Source: Corythucha ciliata (lineage: Eukaryota > Arthropoda > Insecta > Hemiptera > Tingidae). From it: DNA of 64,000 nt. This document shows, piece by piece, positions 29,549-40,298 of this stretch; positions within the stretch are counted from its first letter, which is position 1, and each line of letters opens with the position of its first letter. The notes below the pieces were generated by a model that saw nothing but the letters and a program-made list of their open reading frames with translations, ran no database searches and was not told the origin of the DNA. Position numbers and translations under genes: made by a program. The stretch is from positions 6,200,001 to 6,264,000 of the forward strand of contig CM075943.1 in assembly GCA_038030265.1 (NCBI GenBank), given 5' to 3'.

Positions 29549-32377
29549 GTGAATATTGCCAAGGGTTCTTCTCCTAACTTGGCAATCGGCTCAACCTCTC
29601 AAATAAGTTCATGCTCCCCCCTTGTATCTCTTTACTATCAGAATGTTAGAGGCCTGCGAACAAAATGTAATCAAATCTTTAAAAGCTCGATTTCTTGCAA
29701 TTTTGATGTGGTTATGTTGTCCGAGACTTGGCTTAACAGTGATTTCAATGATCATGAGATTTTATCTGATGATTTTTGTATTTTCAGGAGGGACAGGGAC
29801 TACTCTGTGTGTGGTGTTTCCCGTGGGAGTGGTGTTCTCATTGCTGTGCGAAAATCTCATTCCTCTAATCTTATTTCCTGTCCTAACTCCCAGGTTGAGT
29901 GTTGCTGGGTTCTGGTTTCTGGAGACTCTGTGGAGGGAAATCTTCTTATTGGGTGTTTCTATATCCATCCTGGTTCAGAGTTGTCCATCTATGAACAGTT
30001 TTTTGAAGATTTGGAATTTGTTCGCACTCGTTGCACTTTTTCGAGGTTGGTAGTTGCTGGTGATTTCAATGTTTACTCTGGTGGTGCAGCGGTTGAATTG
30101 TCCCTCAAGGATAATATGAGTTTTCATGGTATTCTCCAGCTTAATGAGGTGCTCAATTGTCATAATAGAGTGTTGGACTACGAGTTTTCGATGCATGAGG
30201 ACATTCTGGTCCGTAAAAGTGATTTCTCTTTGGTTGATCCGGATAAGCTGCAACCCCCGGTTGAAATTCTCATTCCCATGCTGTTGAGGTGCAAACCGCC
30301 TCGAAGGCCAATTAGTCTGAATTTTCGTAGAGCTGACTATACTTCTTTGAACGAGTTTTTCCTAAATGTGGATTGGAATATTTTATCACAAGGTTCTATC
30401 GAGGAAGCTTTGCGTTTGTTTTACGACGTAGTTGATGCAGCTAACTCATATTTCGTTCCTGAAGCTTCTTCCACTCGTTCCAAGTTCCCTTCTTGGTACG
30501 ATAGGGAATTGATCTCTCTTATTAGGAGGAAAAATAATGCTTACAGGAGGTTCAGGAGGACGGGAGCGAATGGGAGTTATATGAAGTTTGCCAATCTGAG
30601 AGATGATGTCAGGTTGAGGATCAGTGAATGTTATGAGCGCTACGTTCGTTTTACTGAAATAAAAACTTGTGAAGATATTAAGTTTTTTTGGTCCTTCGTA
30701 AATAGCAAACGAAAAAGCGGTGATCAGCCCCAAGTGATGATGAATGGTGATAAGACCCTTGATTCTGATTCTGAAATCGCGCACGAATTTGCTTCTGTCT
30801 TTAGCGATAACTTTTCTGAGTTTCCATCTCGGGAGTTCTCGTCTGCTGTTTCTGGGTTGCCAGGGGATCTTGTTGATGTAGCGTTATCGTCAGTTTCGGT
30901 TGAGGATATTCAATACAGGCTTCGCCGACTCAGGAACAGTCTCTTTGCGGGCCCCGATGGACTTCCTGAGTTGTTTCTTGAGAATTGTTCCGATTCTCTT
31001 TGTCTTCCCTTAAGGACTCTGTTCAACAGGTCTCTCAGGGAGGGCATTTTCCCTTCTCAATGGAAGACGTCGTTCTTGGTTCCCATATACAAAAAAGGTC
31101 TGAAAAATGATATGCTTAATTACCGGCCGGTTGCAAAGTGCTCGATAGTCGCCAAGGTTCTGGATTCCTTCGTAGCTGACTTCTTAGGTGAGAAATTTAA
31201 GCATGTCATCACCCCGGAACAGCATGGTTTCGTTATGGGACGGTCCACTTCCACAAATTTACTCCTGTACAATGATTTTATTCATGGTAACTTGGAGTCG
31301 GGGCATAGGGTACATGCCATTTACACTATGTCCAAGGCTTTCGATCGGGTTAATCACGAGATTCTTATCAAGAAACTTGAGGTGTACGGGGTTGCCGATC
31401 CACTTCTCTCCTGGATTCGTTCATTTTTGGTTGGTAGGACGTTTAGGGTGGCCTACAATGGTTCTCTTTCTGACTTGATTCAGATTGTTTCTGGAGTCCC
31501 ACAGGGCTCGCATCTTGGGCCTATCCTATTTTTGTTGTTTTTTAATGATGTGGTGAAAGTTTTTCGTTCCTCCTCCTGCTCATTATTGGCAGACGATTTG
31601 AAGCTGTATTCAGCAGTTTCCTCTGTGGAAGACTGTTTGTTGCTTCAGCAGGATCTTGATGCTTTCGTATCCTGGTGTAAGCTTAACGATTTAACCGTGA
31701 ATCTATCGAAGTGCAAATGTATCAAGTTTAATGTGGGCACAAAGTCAAAGGCTTGTGATTCGTGGACATATTGTCTGGATGGCCTTCCTCTCGAGGAAGT
31801 AAGGGAAATAAACGATTTAGGCGTTATCTTTAATAATAAGGGGAATTTCCGTGATCACATTATCAGCATTAGAGGTAAGGCTCTCAGAGCTTTGGGCTTT
31901 GTGAAGCGTTTTTCAGCGGACTTTGGTAGCCCTTTTGTCGTTAAACTTTTGTATCAATCGCTGATTCGTTGTCACTTGGAGTATGCTTCTGTTGTCTGGG
32001 ATCCATTTCTAAAGTCGGAGGTTGATCTTGTTGAGTCGATCCAACGTAAAGCTACTAGGTACCTGGCGTACAAATTTGGGGCGTCTCGAGCATTATCATA
32101 TGATGAAAGGCTTCTTTTTACTGGGCTCCACTCATTGGTGGATAGACGACGCTCTGCGGGCCTCCTCTTTGTTTGGAGGATCCTCAACTCTCACATCTCC
32201 TGCCCCGAAATCCTCTCACGTCTGTCCCTTAAAGTTCCTCAGCGTGATTGTCATGTGTTTTACGTGGGGCACCACCGTACTAACCATGCGAGGCATTACA
32301 CGCTGGATCGCTTGGCTTCTGTAGCGAACTCGGTACCCTCGCATTGCGATTTTTTTAGTGGTTTTTCTTTCCTTTAA
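29549..32377 (+). CDS. LINE ORF2: endonuclease plus reverse transcriptase, catalytically altered
   Basis: An uninterrupted 942-aa frame. Residues 25-230 are an APE-type endonuclease: YYQNVRGLRTK, MLSETWL (metal-binding Glu) and VVAGDFNVYS. Where the family has a terminal Asp-x-His-Pro-like motif, this copy reads DKLQPP, with Gln in place of His. Residues ~470-740 are the RT: AGPDGLP, NYRPVA, motif B SGVPQGSHLGPILF and motif C LLADDLKLY. Motif A reads IYTMSKAFDRVNH, where the usual YTDFSKAFD would supply the catalytic Asp; a residue is missing and that Asp is gone. The C-terminal block (residues ~800-930) is present. The length is normal for Jockey-like ORF2, so the frame survived while the active sites did not. 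Confidence 0.8.
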   Translation: MNIAKGSSPNLAIGSTSQISSCSPLVSLYYQNVRGLRTKCNQIFKSSISCNFDVVMLSETWLNSDFNDHEILSDDFCIFRRDRDYSVCGVSRGSGVLIAVRKSHSSNLISCPNSQVECCWVLVSGDSVEGNLLIGCFYIHPGSELSIYEQFFEDLEFVRTRCTFSRLVVAGDFNVYSGGAAVELSLKDNMSFHGILQLNEVLNCHNRVLDYEFSMHEDILVRKSDFSLVDPDKLQPPVEILIPMLLRCKPPRRPISLNFRRADYTSLNEFFLNVDWNILSQGSIEEALRLFYDVVDAANSYFVPEASSTRSKFPSWYDRELISLIRRKNNAYRRFRRTGANGSYMKFANLRDDVRLRISECYERYVRFTEIKTCEDIKFFWSFVNSKRKSGDQPQVMMNGDKTLDSDSEIAHEFASVFSDNFSEFPSREFSSAVSGLPGDLVDVALSSVSVEDIQYRLRRLRNSLFAGPDGLPELFLENCSDSLCLPLRTLFNRSLREGIFPSQWKTSFLVPIYKKGLKNDMLNYRPVAKCSIVAKVLDSFVADFLGEKFKHVITPEQHGFVMGRSTSTNLLLYNDFIHGNLESGHRVHAIYTMSKAFDRVNHEILIKKLEVYGVADPLLSWIRSFLVGRTFRVAYNGSLSDLIQIVSGVPQGSHLGPILFLLFFNDVVKVFRSSSCSLLADDLKLYSAVSSVEDCLLLQQDLDAFVSWCKLNDLTVNLSKCKCIKFNVGTKSKACDSWTYCLDGLPLEEVREINDLGVIFNNKGNFRDHIISIRGKALRALGFVKRFSADFGSPFVVKLLYQSLIRCHLEYASVVWDPFLKSEVDLVESIQRKATRYLAYKFGASRALSYDERLLFTGLHSLVDRRRSAGLLFVWRILNSHISCPEILSRLSLKVPQRDCHVFYVGHHRTNHARHYTLDRLASVANSVPSHCDFFSGFSFL

Positions 32378-32559
32378 AAGGAAGTTGGCTGTTGACTGTT
32401 AATTACATTATTTAACTTGTTTATTATTTACTATGTGTTCGGTGATATGTTGTGCTATATGTCTGCTATTTACTTTATGTTCATATTTTTGACTGCTCTA
32501 TTTTGGCGTTTATGCTGTTGAGCTGTATATAAATAAATAAATAAAATTGTGCCAAACAC

Positions 32560-33115
32560 CAATTTGTGACTGAAATTGAAAAAATTCGCTAATTCACAGG
32601 TTTGAAACGCTACGACGGGTCGCCACTACAAATTTTATAAAAGCTCTAATTCGCGGTTGAAATTGAGAAAAATTCTAATATGCGTCAAAAACTGAATATA
32701 CGCCAATTTGCGGATTCTGAAGGCAACTTTTCAGGCTGAAATTGAAAAAAAAACGCCAATTCGTGGCAATAGGTGAAGAAACCGCTAATTCGCGAGTAAA
32801 CTGAGAAAAATAGCTCATGCATTGCGTATGGTGAACCAAAAAAATCCTAATTCGTGAAAAGTCCCTCTATTTTGCGGCTAGTATTGAGGAAAACACTTAT
32901 GAGAAACGTTAATTTCCAGCTAAAAATGAGAAAAGTGCTAATCCCCTGGTAAAAAAAATTAAAAAATCGGTAATATGCTGCTAAAATTGAGGAGAACGCC
33001 AAAACTCGTGGATAATTAAGAAACATCGTTCACGGGATAAAAACGATACTTTGCTGCTAAAGTTGAGAAAATGCGCAAAATTGAGAAAAGCGCTAATTTG
33101 CGGGTAGAGTCCAAA
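32560..33115 (-). repeat. 30-bp minisatellite array (type I), continuation of hAT-A3
   Basis: Reverse-complement units collinear with A1 3920-3320. They end in the block GAGAGATTGAGGC / TGGCTGGGTGGAATG that hAT-C1 splits at 33197. Confidence 0.85.
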
Positions 33116-33189
33116 AATCGCCCTTAACTGAGAGATTGAGGCTATGATGAGGCCAGCAAGATGTCCAGATTCAAGAGTGTGCTGGCTGG

Positions 33190-33197
33190 GTGGAATG
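33190..33197. repeat. Target duplication of hAT-C1 (left)
   Basis: GTGGAATG here and GTGGCATG at 35041-35048 agree at 7 of 8 positions. The undisturbed site in hAT-A1 (reverse complement near 3225-3235) reads through. Confidence 0.75.
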
Positions 33198-35040
33198 CAG
33201 GGGCGTAGCCAGCCCATGTTCAAGGGGTGGGCAGCCAGCCAGGCACATGGATTCAGAGTTTGGAGGGGGGGGGGCGCACGTCTTGAGAAAAAGTGCTCGT
33301 TCGCGGATGAAATCCATGAAATGGACGTTTTCCGGCTAGTACTGAGCGAAAACACCCATTCATGGCTAGAATTGAGAAATAGCGCTGATTCACGTTGAAC
33401 TTGACAAATAAATCTGCTCATTGTTCGCGGTTGAATTTGAGAAAACACGCCAATTTGCGGTTTTGCGATGCAAAGTCCGGGCCGACATTAAGAAAATGCG
33501 CCAGCTCACGGTTTACAGTGCTCTTTTCACGGCTAAAATTGACAAAATAAATTGCGCGTTTAATGTAAAATTGAGAAAAATGGCTCATTTGCGGCTAAAA
33601 TTGAGAAATGGAACTCATTCACGCAGGTAAAATTGAGAGAAGGCACCAGTTCGTGGTTTCTCAAACCAACATCTCGGTGAACATTGCGAAAAAGTGATAA
33701 TTTGACTGTTTTTATACATTTATATAGCAAGTTTGAGGGTACAATCGAGAGAGAGGGCGACTTAGCGCACAAATTTCTTAAAAAGTTCTTATTTTCGGCT
33801 AAAATTGAGGCACATTAAAGAAAACACCTATTTTAAGGTTCGCGATGCAATGTCCGGATCGAAATTAATGAAATTCGTTAACATGAGTATTATGTGGACC
33901 CTTTCACTGCTGAAATTTGAAGGGAGGAATTGCTCAAAGTAGAATTGAGACTAAAGCACGAATTTGCGGCTAAAATCGAGGGAAAATGAATTTGCAAAAT
34001 TTTCACCGTTTTTTGTTGATTACAGTGTGATTTTCGCGGCTAAAATTGAGAAATAGCGTTCATTCACAGGTTACGTTGAGGAAAAACTGTTCTTTGGCGG
34101 CTGAAATTGACAGAACGCACTTATTCGCGGTTTATAGGCGATGCCCAGTGCTGGCCGTAATTAGTATAGTAGATCAAAAATGCGTTTGAGACCTTTTTAC
34201 GGTTAAAATGAAGAAAATAGGCTATAGTTCGAGGTAGAATTGATAAAATGCACTCAGTTTCACCTAATATAAAAATTCGACGCTACAAATAGTGCTCATT
34301 CACGAGTTAAATGTGGGGGGGGGGGGATTCTGTGCAACTTCTCTTGATGAAAAACTGGATCCATCACGCCTGTGGGCAGATTCACTGGCGAAAATAACAG
34401 ATGAGCCATTGCCTTTTTTCAGCCTTCTAACAGGATCTGGAAGTTAGAATCGCGTCAATTCACGGTCATCAGAGACTAAATTTGCACAGAAACGGCCACT
34501 ATCCGTCAAAAAATAAATACCTGCTGGAAACCTGTCGTTTGTAGCCTTCTATTTCGTTTTTTATGTCGAAAAATTGAAACTTCTCTCCCTCCCTCACACC
34601 GGAAAGTGATACTTTTGGAGCTAAACTTTAAATTTTAGACCTGAGACGGTAAACAGAGCTGGCAGTTTTTCTCCCACCATTAGTCTGTATGGCACAGCGG
34701 GCTAAACACGATTTGAGCTAACCCAAACACACGAAATTGCGCGTCGAACCTTGCGAAAATGGGATTTTAGTGCGAAAAATCAGCAAAATCGGTTTTCAAG
34801 TTAAGCCGACCCTCGAAATCGGTTTGTCAGCAACAAAAATCCGCGAATTTTTTATTTTTGGTGAAACCGATGTGCGAAAATGTGTTGTTTTTTAGTGAGA
34901 AAAATCCGCAAAATTGGTTTTCTGGAGCGGAATACAAGAAAGCCAGATCAGGAATTTTTTGGGGGTGGGCAGCTGCCCCACGAAATCTGCGTTTTTGATT
35001 CTAGGGGAGGGCAACTGCCCCCCCGCTGGCTACGCCCATG
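33198..35040 (-). mobile_element. Non-autonomous hAT element C1, nested in A3
   Basis: Termini CAGGGGCGTAGCCAGC and GCTGGCTACGCCCATG are inverted repeats with two mismatches near the tip. The element is 1843 bp, with a G-run at 33265-33274 close to the left end. Interior 33290-34330 is a minus-oriented type I array. 34330-34960 is an A/T-rich block with GCGAAAAT-type repeats, also present in C2, followed by GGGTGGGCAGCTGCCCC. No transposase is encoded. Confidence 0.85.
33290..34330 (-). repeat. 30-bp minisatellite array (type I) inside hAT-C1
   Basis: About 35 units, CGGCTAAAATTGAGAAA with GCGCTNATTCGCGG-like links, collinear with C2 42820-43740 and, in reverse, with 54050-54560. G-run at 34315-34325. 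Confidence 0.83.
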
Positions 35041-35183
35041 GTGGCATGATGACTAAAATGTGAAATTACCCCACTCCCCTCACCATTAGGAGATTTCAAT
35101 CTGCCCCCCCCCCCAGGACACATTCCTACCTATACGCCACTGGCGGGGAAAAGGGATAGCCCGGAGTTGAGTGATTCCTGGTC

Positions 35184-35310
35184 GCCGCGGTGTCTCGGTG
35201 GTCTGAGAACCGTATACCGGAAATACGGTGTCCTGGGTTCGATTCCAGCTCCGTGGCAGCTTCTTTTTCTCACGACATACTATAAAGCACCATATCACTG
35301 TTGCTAAAAT
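35184..35310 (+). mobile_element. tRNA-derived SINE
   Basis: A 74-nt tRNA-like head (35184-35257) has a 7-bp acceptor (GCCGCGG / CCGTGGC, one G-U), box A TGTCTCGGTGG and a perfect box B GGTTCGATTCC. The anticodon arm has an expanded 9-nt loop (or a 7-bp stem with loop ACCGGAA), so it is not a normal functional tRNA. The tail AGCTTCTTTTTCTCACGACA continues to ~35310 and recurs inverted at 26394-26447, which shows a dispersed element. Pol III promoter boxes are inside the head. Confidence 0.7.
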
Positions 35311-35718
35311 TAAAGCACAAATTGCAAATTCATGGTTAAAAGTGTAACGAATTGCTAATTTCACTGCTGAAATTAATAAATACGGTAATTTGCGGCTAAC
35401 TTAGAGAGAGAGAAAAATTTGCATTCGTGGATAAAATTGAGAGAACACAAATTCAAGATTTCTGGAGCCAACTTAGAAAAATCCTCAGCACAATATTGCG
35501 CGTACTCGTAAGGCGGTGGGGTCACGTGATCAATTCTAGCTTTTGAACCCGCCTATTTAGGGCACCTAGTTAGAATATTCAAGAACTGGGAGCAAAACAT
35601 TGAGTGCGTAAAGATTGAGCACAAATGGAAAATGAGGGTGTTACAACATAAAAATAAAATAAATTTTTCAAGGCCTTTAAACTAAAGCTTAAATCTTGAT
35701 CTGTTTTTATAATCTTAC
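35310..35718. other. Remnant array and host intron start
   Basis: A few minus-oriented type I units (35320-35470) and then AT-rich sequence leading to the donor of exon 1. Confidence 0.45.
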
Positions 35719-36011
35719 CCGACGCTCAAGGGCGGTATTTTCACGCTGGTGTCGTTCGTCGCTATCAAATACTGTCGCACTTGTTCCAAAACAATATCCG
35801 TCAGCCTGTCTGGAAAGGACTCGAGTATTTTCAAATACTCGTCGTGTTCCTCGCCGTAAATGTCATTAGTGGCTGCCTGCCACCGAGCTTTAAGTCGATC
35901 CAAGGACTGTCGTTGTTGAAGAGTCGGCGGCGGCCGTCGCTCGTGTTCGCCATCCGTTAAAACGCCACCGGCTAAACAACTTAGTAACACCAAAAAGCGA
36001 GCGAAACGCAT
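35719..36011 (-). CDS. Group 7 allergen-like secreted protein, first coding exon with signal peptide
   Basis: ATG at 36011-36009 begins MRFARFLVLLSCLAGGVLT, a classic signal peptide: two Arg, a hydrophobic core and small residues before the cut. This ATG is preferred over an upstream in-frame ATG at 36065, which would put a K/N/R-rich stretch before the signal. 97 codons plus two bases end at a strong donor (CGG|GTAAGA, 35719). The mature part is charged and helical (LDRLKARWQAATNDI, VLEQVRQYLIATND) and ends with a KIPPLS motif like the PLKIP element of Group 7/JHBP-like lipid carriers. The split Gly codon is completed exactly by the acceptor at 17775, across a 17,943-nt intron. Confidence 0.75.
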
Positions 36012-36065
36012 AACTGTACTTGGTGCACGGGCTAGATTCTTTTGTTTAAAAAAAAAACAAAACAA

Positions 36066-38930
36066 ATAAGAAAAAAAAACGGAGTGAAAATAATGACGAC
36101 TCGAGAATGCGATGTCCTTACTGAGTCATTCCTCTCTTCTTCCACTAACAAACATTATCCTGCTCGAACCCCCAGATAAAGGAACATGATGCAATAGGAT
36201 ATTTATCCCTACTCTAGTCTAGTACTATATCTATAATTTCATTACATATTTTATTGGCTTCTCTCTTTGTTTGTGAGTCATTCGAGACGAGAAACAAAGA
36301 AAAATAAATAATAGTATTGTTATATATATATTATTTAAAAAGAAACTTAGGTCCTTAAAGTGAAAAGGCAATCCTACTCACAATAAAAGACATTATACAT
36401 AGTTTCTCGGGGGATTAACAACCCTTACCCCCTCCCCATTACCATCCTTACATCATACGCAAAACTACGGAAACGTATTCTGCGAAAACATTCCCTTATC
36501 CAACGGAAAAATCCCTCGAGAGTTAAACTGTTCATTTAAATTCCAATGACTATGAAAACAAAATTGCATTAACAGAATAGTATGGAAATTGCGGGGATGA
36601 ATCTAGATACGTGTGCTTTTTTCTATGAAAAAAAAAAAAAGATAATGAGAGACACCCCCCCCCCCCACTCAAACCAGGCCCAGCCTACTTTTTATGATTA
36701 CGTCCTCATTGCGAGTTTGTATTAATCAGTGGTGGAGAGAGTATAGGGCCTCTTGATTAATGAATCGCTGCCAGATTTTCATTTGAACGATGTGTTATTA
36801 AAACCGTGTTTAAAAAAAAGAAGAAAAAACGACGATGAAATGAAAATAAATATATGTTTTTCCATTTCGAACTTATATATATTTTTCGAATCAAAGGGAA
36901 ATCTAGCCAGGCGTTGAATAAAAAGGGGGCCAGTAGAACGAAAGGGACGCTCTACATGTCTTTGTTGGGTGTAATCTGTCCTGCAGGTTTTTAATTAAAC
37001 TTCGAGTTCATGAGTCTTCCAGCCCGCCTCCCCTTCAGAGACACTCTCATCAAGCCGTCTTTTGTACGCAGGGAGCTCTAGGTACAAATTTCAAAACAGC
37101 AATTATCATTTTGAATCATTTAAAAATAAACTGTCAACTATGGGCGAGATTTATACTGAAGGAGGTATTTTCCTCGGTTTTAGTTTCGACCTTTTTTTTT
37201 AGAAAAATGTGGAAACAGCGAAGTCATTTTCAGTCACTTTTTCCAGACAAAAAAAAAAAAAAAAAAAACCCTCCCCTGCGTATATTCCTAAATAAAAATG
37301 GGAGAAACCTTTACCATTAGTTCTAATGCTTTAACAGTGAAAAGCCCTTTTCTCCATTTCTTTTTGATGAAAAGGGTGGGTGGTGGTGGTGGTGCAAAAG
37401 GACACGACCCCCCTCTCCCTTTATGCTACATTTGAAGTTTGGGAAGGAGTTATTTGGTCCCCGTGAATAGATGTGGGCTTGGGGTGGTGAAATCGTGCAA
37501 TTTATTACGACCTATATCGTAGAGGGTATAAGGGAATGAGGGTGGCTATTATTTTGAAAGAAGTGTTCCCAGCGTTTCCAACTCTTCCCTCCCCACCCTC
37601 CTTTTTTATTATGTGGCCTATCTTTGATGGAACAACAAAACTTACGAAGAAATGGTGAAATTTTGAAAGAAACTGTGATTTGAGAGAGCGAGTGGTACCT
37701 CCGCAAAGTCATTAGCTCACGTACTCTCGTAATGTTTCATTATTATGGGCGAAAGATGGAAATTTAATATGAGTACGACCCCTTCTAACGCGCTCTTTGA
37801 ACGGATATTACAAAAAATTAAAAACTCAAATAGCTTCTGAAGCTAATAACTTGAATATATCGCACACGCGGTAACGATCGTGATTCATGCTCAAAAACAA
37901 GGTCATACAAGTACCAAACTCAATTCGTTTTTCCTTCATTAACGGGCTGAGAAACGGTGGATGCATGGTGGTGGCGGCGGCGGCAGGGGTTGAGTCTTGT
38001 TCCTACGCTGAAAGGGAGATGTTTGACTAAACTTCCCTGCGGACACAGTTCTTCCTCGACTTCCTTTGCAAGCTCCCCCCCCCCCCCGGTACGCCTTACA
38101 CGCTATCCACGGTTTCGCGAACCCTTCAAAATTTCCATGGTTAATTGAGATAAGTTGTCTTTTAACAGGGCGAAGGGAGGAGAAAGGAATAACAAATCAC
38201 CGGTTTCCCGACCACATTATTTCGCTATTGAATTATTCACGCTTCTTTTGGCTTCCCCCCCCCCCCCTTACAGTACACTTTCCGTCGAATGCCATCCAAA
38301 TCCATCACCATGTGTACCTTTCTCCCTTCATATTTAATGAAAGTCAATTAATTCGAATAAGATTCATTTTATCATCAAGAAAGAATCTTTTTTCAATCGT
38401 GGGATCACGCCACTTTCGCCTTCTAAACGATGTGTAGGCATTGTCCCGGGGTATTTTCCGGGAAATTCCCTGCAAACGGGCGGCCGACCATCAAATCCGT
38501 CACATGCATGTGAACCTCTGGCACAACCCAGGTCTGCCAAATTCTATGAAAACAGTCTCAAGGTCTCCCCACACATTTCTGTGTTCTCACCGCGCCGAGT
38601 CCGCACCGACACTTGGCCGTGTGTCGGTGAAATGAAAACAACTGAATTAACATGTGATAGCCTACACATGTCCGAGCTCATTCTCCGAGTCGTTTCCGAG
38701 CCGTATCCGCGCAGTGTCCGTACCGTGCCAGTCACGCCTTTTCTTCATTTTACGCCCATTGGTCTATATTGGTCTCGTCGTGATGGTGGCAAACATGGGT
38801 CATGTCATGTTTTTTTCAAGTTTCAGAACCTCTAGAACACGAATCCAGTGGTCTCCAGGATTCATATATACATATATCTATATATTAGATGATTCTTTGA
38901 CCCGCAATTCGAAACTATAAGTAAAAACAG
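36066..38930. other. Unique-looking non-coding sequence upstream of exon 1
   Basis: No 30-bp repeats. AT-rich with CT tracts and homopolymers (A-run 37251-37268, C-runs 36654-36667, 38076-38087, 38257-38267). Short frames lack domains. 38505-38535 (GCATGTGAACC ... GGCACAAC) resembles the tip of the inverted repeat at 44854. 38755-38880 is one copy of a ~110-bp direct repeat whose partner is at 40157-40260. Promoter elements of the minus-strand gene should lie within the first few hundred bases, but none is clear. Confidence 0.4.
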
Positions 38931-38934
38931 CAAT

Positions 38935-39467
38935 CAATCACTCAGAAGCATCAACTAATATTGAAAAACGCTCATTCCAGCGGTTTTTCGAGGTAACATC
39001 GGGACTGAAGTTGAGTAGAAGCGCTAATTCACATGAAGATATCATGAAAAAATCACTAATTCGTGGCTAAAATTTAGACAACCTCCTAATTCACGGTTAC
39101 AACTAAGAAAACTGCTAATTTCTTTCCACCTAAAATGGGAATTACACGCTTATCCGCGGCTGAAAATAGAGTTAAGGTTTAATTCGCGGCAAAAAGCGCG
39201 TATTATAGCAAGTGAAATAAAGAAAGTCGATGATTATGGATCAATTTTTAGAAAATCGCAACTTCACTGATTTTGCCTAAAAAAATGTCACCATTTTGCA
39301 GTTGTTCGCCAGAGCGCAATCGTGGGAGGCCCGCGGGCATCATGATCACTTTAAAAATACTAATTCTCCCTATGCTAATGGCTAGAACATTGTTTCAAAA
39401 GAAGAAAGAGAGTTTATCAGATTTTTGGTGGAACCCCTCTCAAGATGAAATCCTACATCCGCCACTG
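38935..39467 (-). mobile_element. Partial hAT family B element (B2)
   Basis: The right end ATCCTACATCCGCCACTG at 39467 matches the B1 terminus, and the neighbouring GGTGGAACCCCTCTCAAGATG mirrors B1's GGAAGGGGTTCTACC. 38960-39270 is a minus-oriented type I array. The other terminus is missing, so the copy is truncated near 38935. Confidence 0.6.
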
Positions 39468-40156
39468 TCTTTTGAAAAAGACATAATTACGAAATTGGCT
39501 TGTCGGTTAAGGCTGTTGACGGTGCTTCCTCAACTTCGGTACACGATTTCTTTGTGGTGAAACCGAGATATTTCATGAAAATTGGCACATAGCTATTTCT
39601 AACCAATTAAATTGTCAGTATGGATTCACTTTTTGGGAAAAAAAATTCTGAGGGGGGGTTCCCCCCGCAACGAAAGCTTCGGTACACGTTTTCTTGGACA
39701 AAAATGCAATACACTTTTTTAAATTATTTGTTCGCGAATCTTTGAGGTTGCCAAATTGTCACTATGGATTCACTTTTTTCAAATTTCAATTTTTTTTTTA
39801 ATTTTCATTTTTTAAAAATCGTGGCCTCGATAAAAATGTTTATTCTCACCGTAAATATTTGAGGAAATAGGTTGAGAATACAGTCACAATTTTTTAAAAC
39901 GTATTTATCAACACTTTCGTATTGTTTTAAGAACTTATTCCTAATTAATAGCAATTTTATTTTCGTTGAAATGAGGATTCCACCTCGTGGCGCTGTGCTG
40001 CGGCTAGTTTGAAAAGGTGGATTCTATACAATTATTCGTTGGACTCGAAATGCTACCAACCCCCCTCTAACTTCACTATCTTAGCTGCCGTACTTGTCCA
40101 ACAACTCCCTCAAGGTTACAGAAAGTATGTTTTAGTGCATTTCATTCTGAAAAATG
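39468..40156. other. Unassigned AT-rich sequence
   Basis: Contains two related blocks (GTCAGTATGGATTCACTTTTT at ~39613 and GTCACTATGGATTCACTTTTT at ~39758, with GGTACACGTTTTCTT / GGTACACGATTTCTT before them), so a ~145-bp degenerate tandem duplication is present. No gene. Confidence 0.4.
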
Positions 40157-40253
40157 CACTATTGGTCTCGTCGTGATGGTGGCAAACATGGGTCATGTCA
40201 TGTTTTTTTCACGTTTCAGAACCTCTAGAACACGAATTCAGTGGTCTCCGGAA

Positions 40254-40298
<45 letters not shown>

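Larger units (their letters stand above)
28385..32545 (+). mobile_element. Jockey/CR1-type LINE, near full length
   Basis: A ~4.1-kb element with a ~140-bp 5' leader (including TTTTATTTTATTTTATTT just before ORF1), two ORFs 38 bp apart and a TAAATAAATAAATAAA tail at 32528-32543. It is inserted in the array of hAT-A3. The 5' junction is blurred by ACGCCAACGCTAAC-like local repeats at 28290-28370 and no clean target duplication is visible. Both ORFs are open, but catalytic residues in ORF2 are altered, so the copy is probably inactive. Confidence 0.8.
26639..35142 (-). mobile_element. hAT element A3 (minus orientation), split by a LINE and by hAT-C1
   Basis: Starts CAGGGGCGTAGGTACAGGGG at 26639 and ends CCTACCTATACGCCACTG at 35142, both family A termini. 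A G-run (26664-26673) and a C-run (35104-35114) lie just inside. The interior follows hAT-A1 in reverse order, with a LINE inserted near 28.3-32.55 kb and hAT-C1 at 33198-35040. Removing both would leave ~2.3 kb. The flanking octamers GTGGGGGA and GCGGGGAA agree at 6 of 8, consistent with an old insertion. It lies in the large intron of the minus-strand gene, in the sense orientation. Confidence 0.68.

Noticed and set aside
35184..35257. Functional tRNA-Pro gene
   Set aside because: The anticodon loop is the wrong size or lacks U33, and the tail recurs elsewhere as a SINE.
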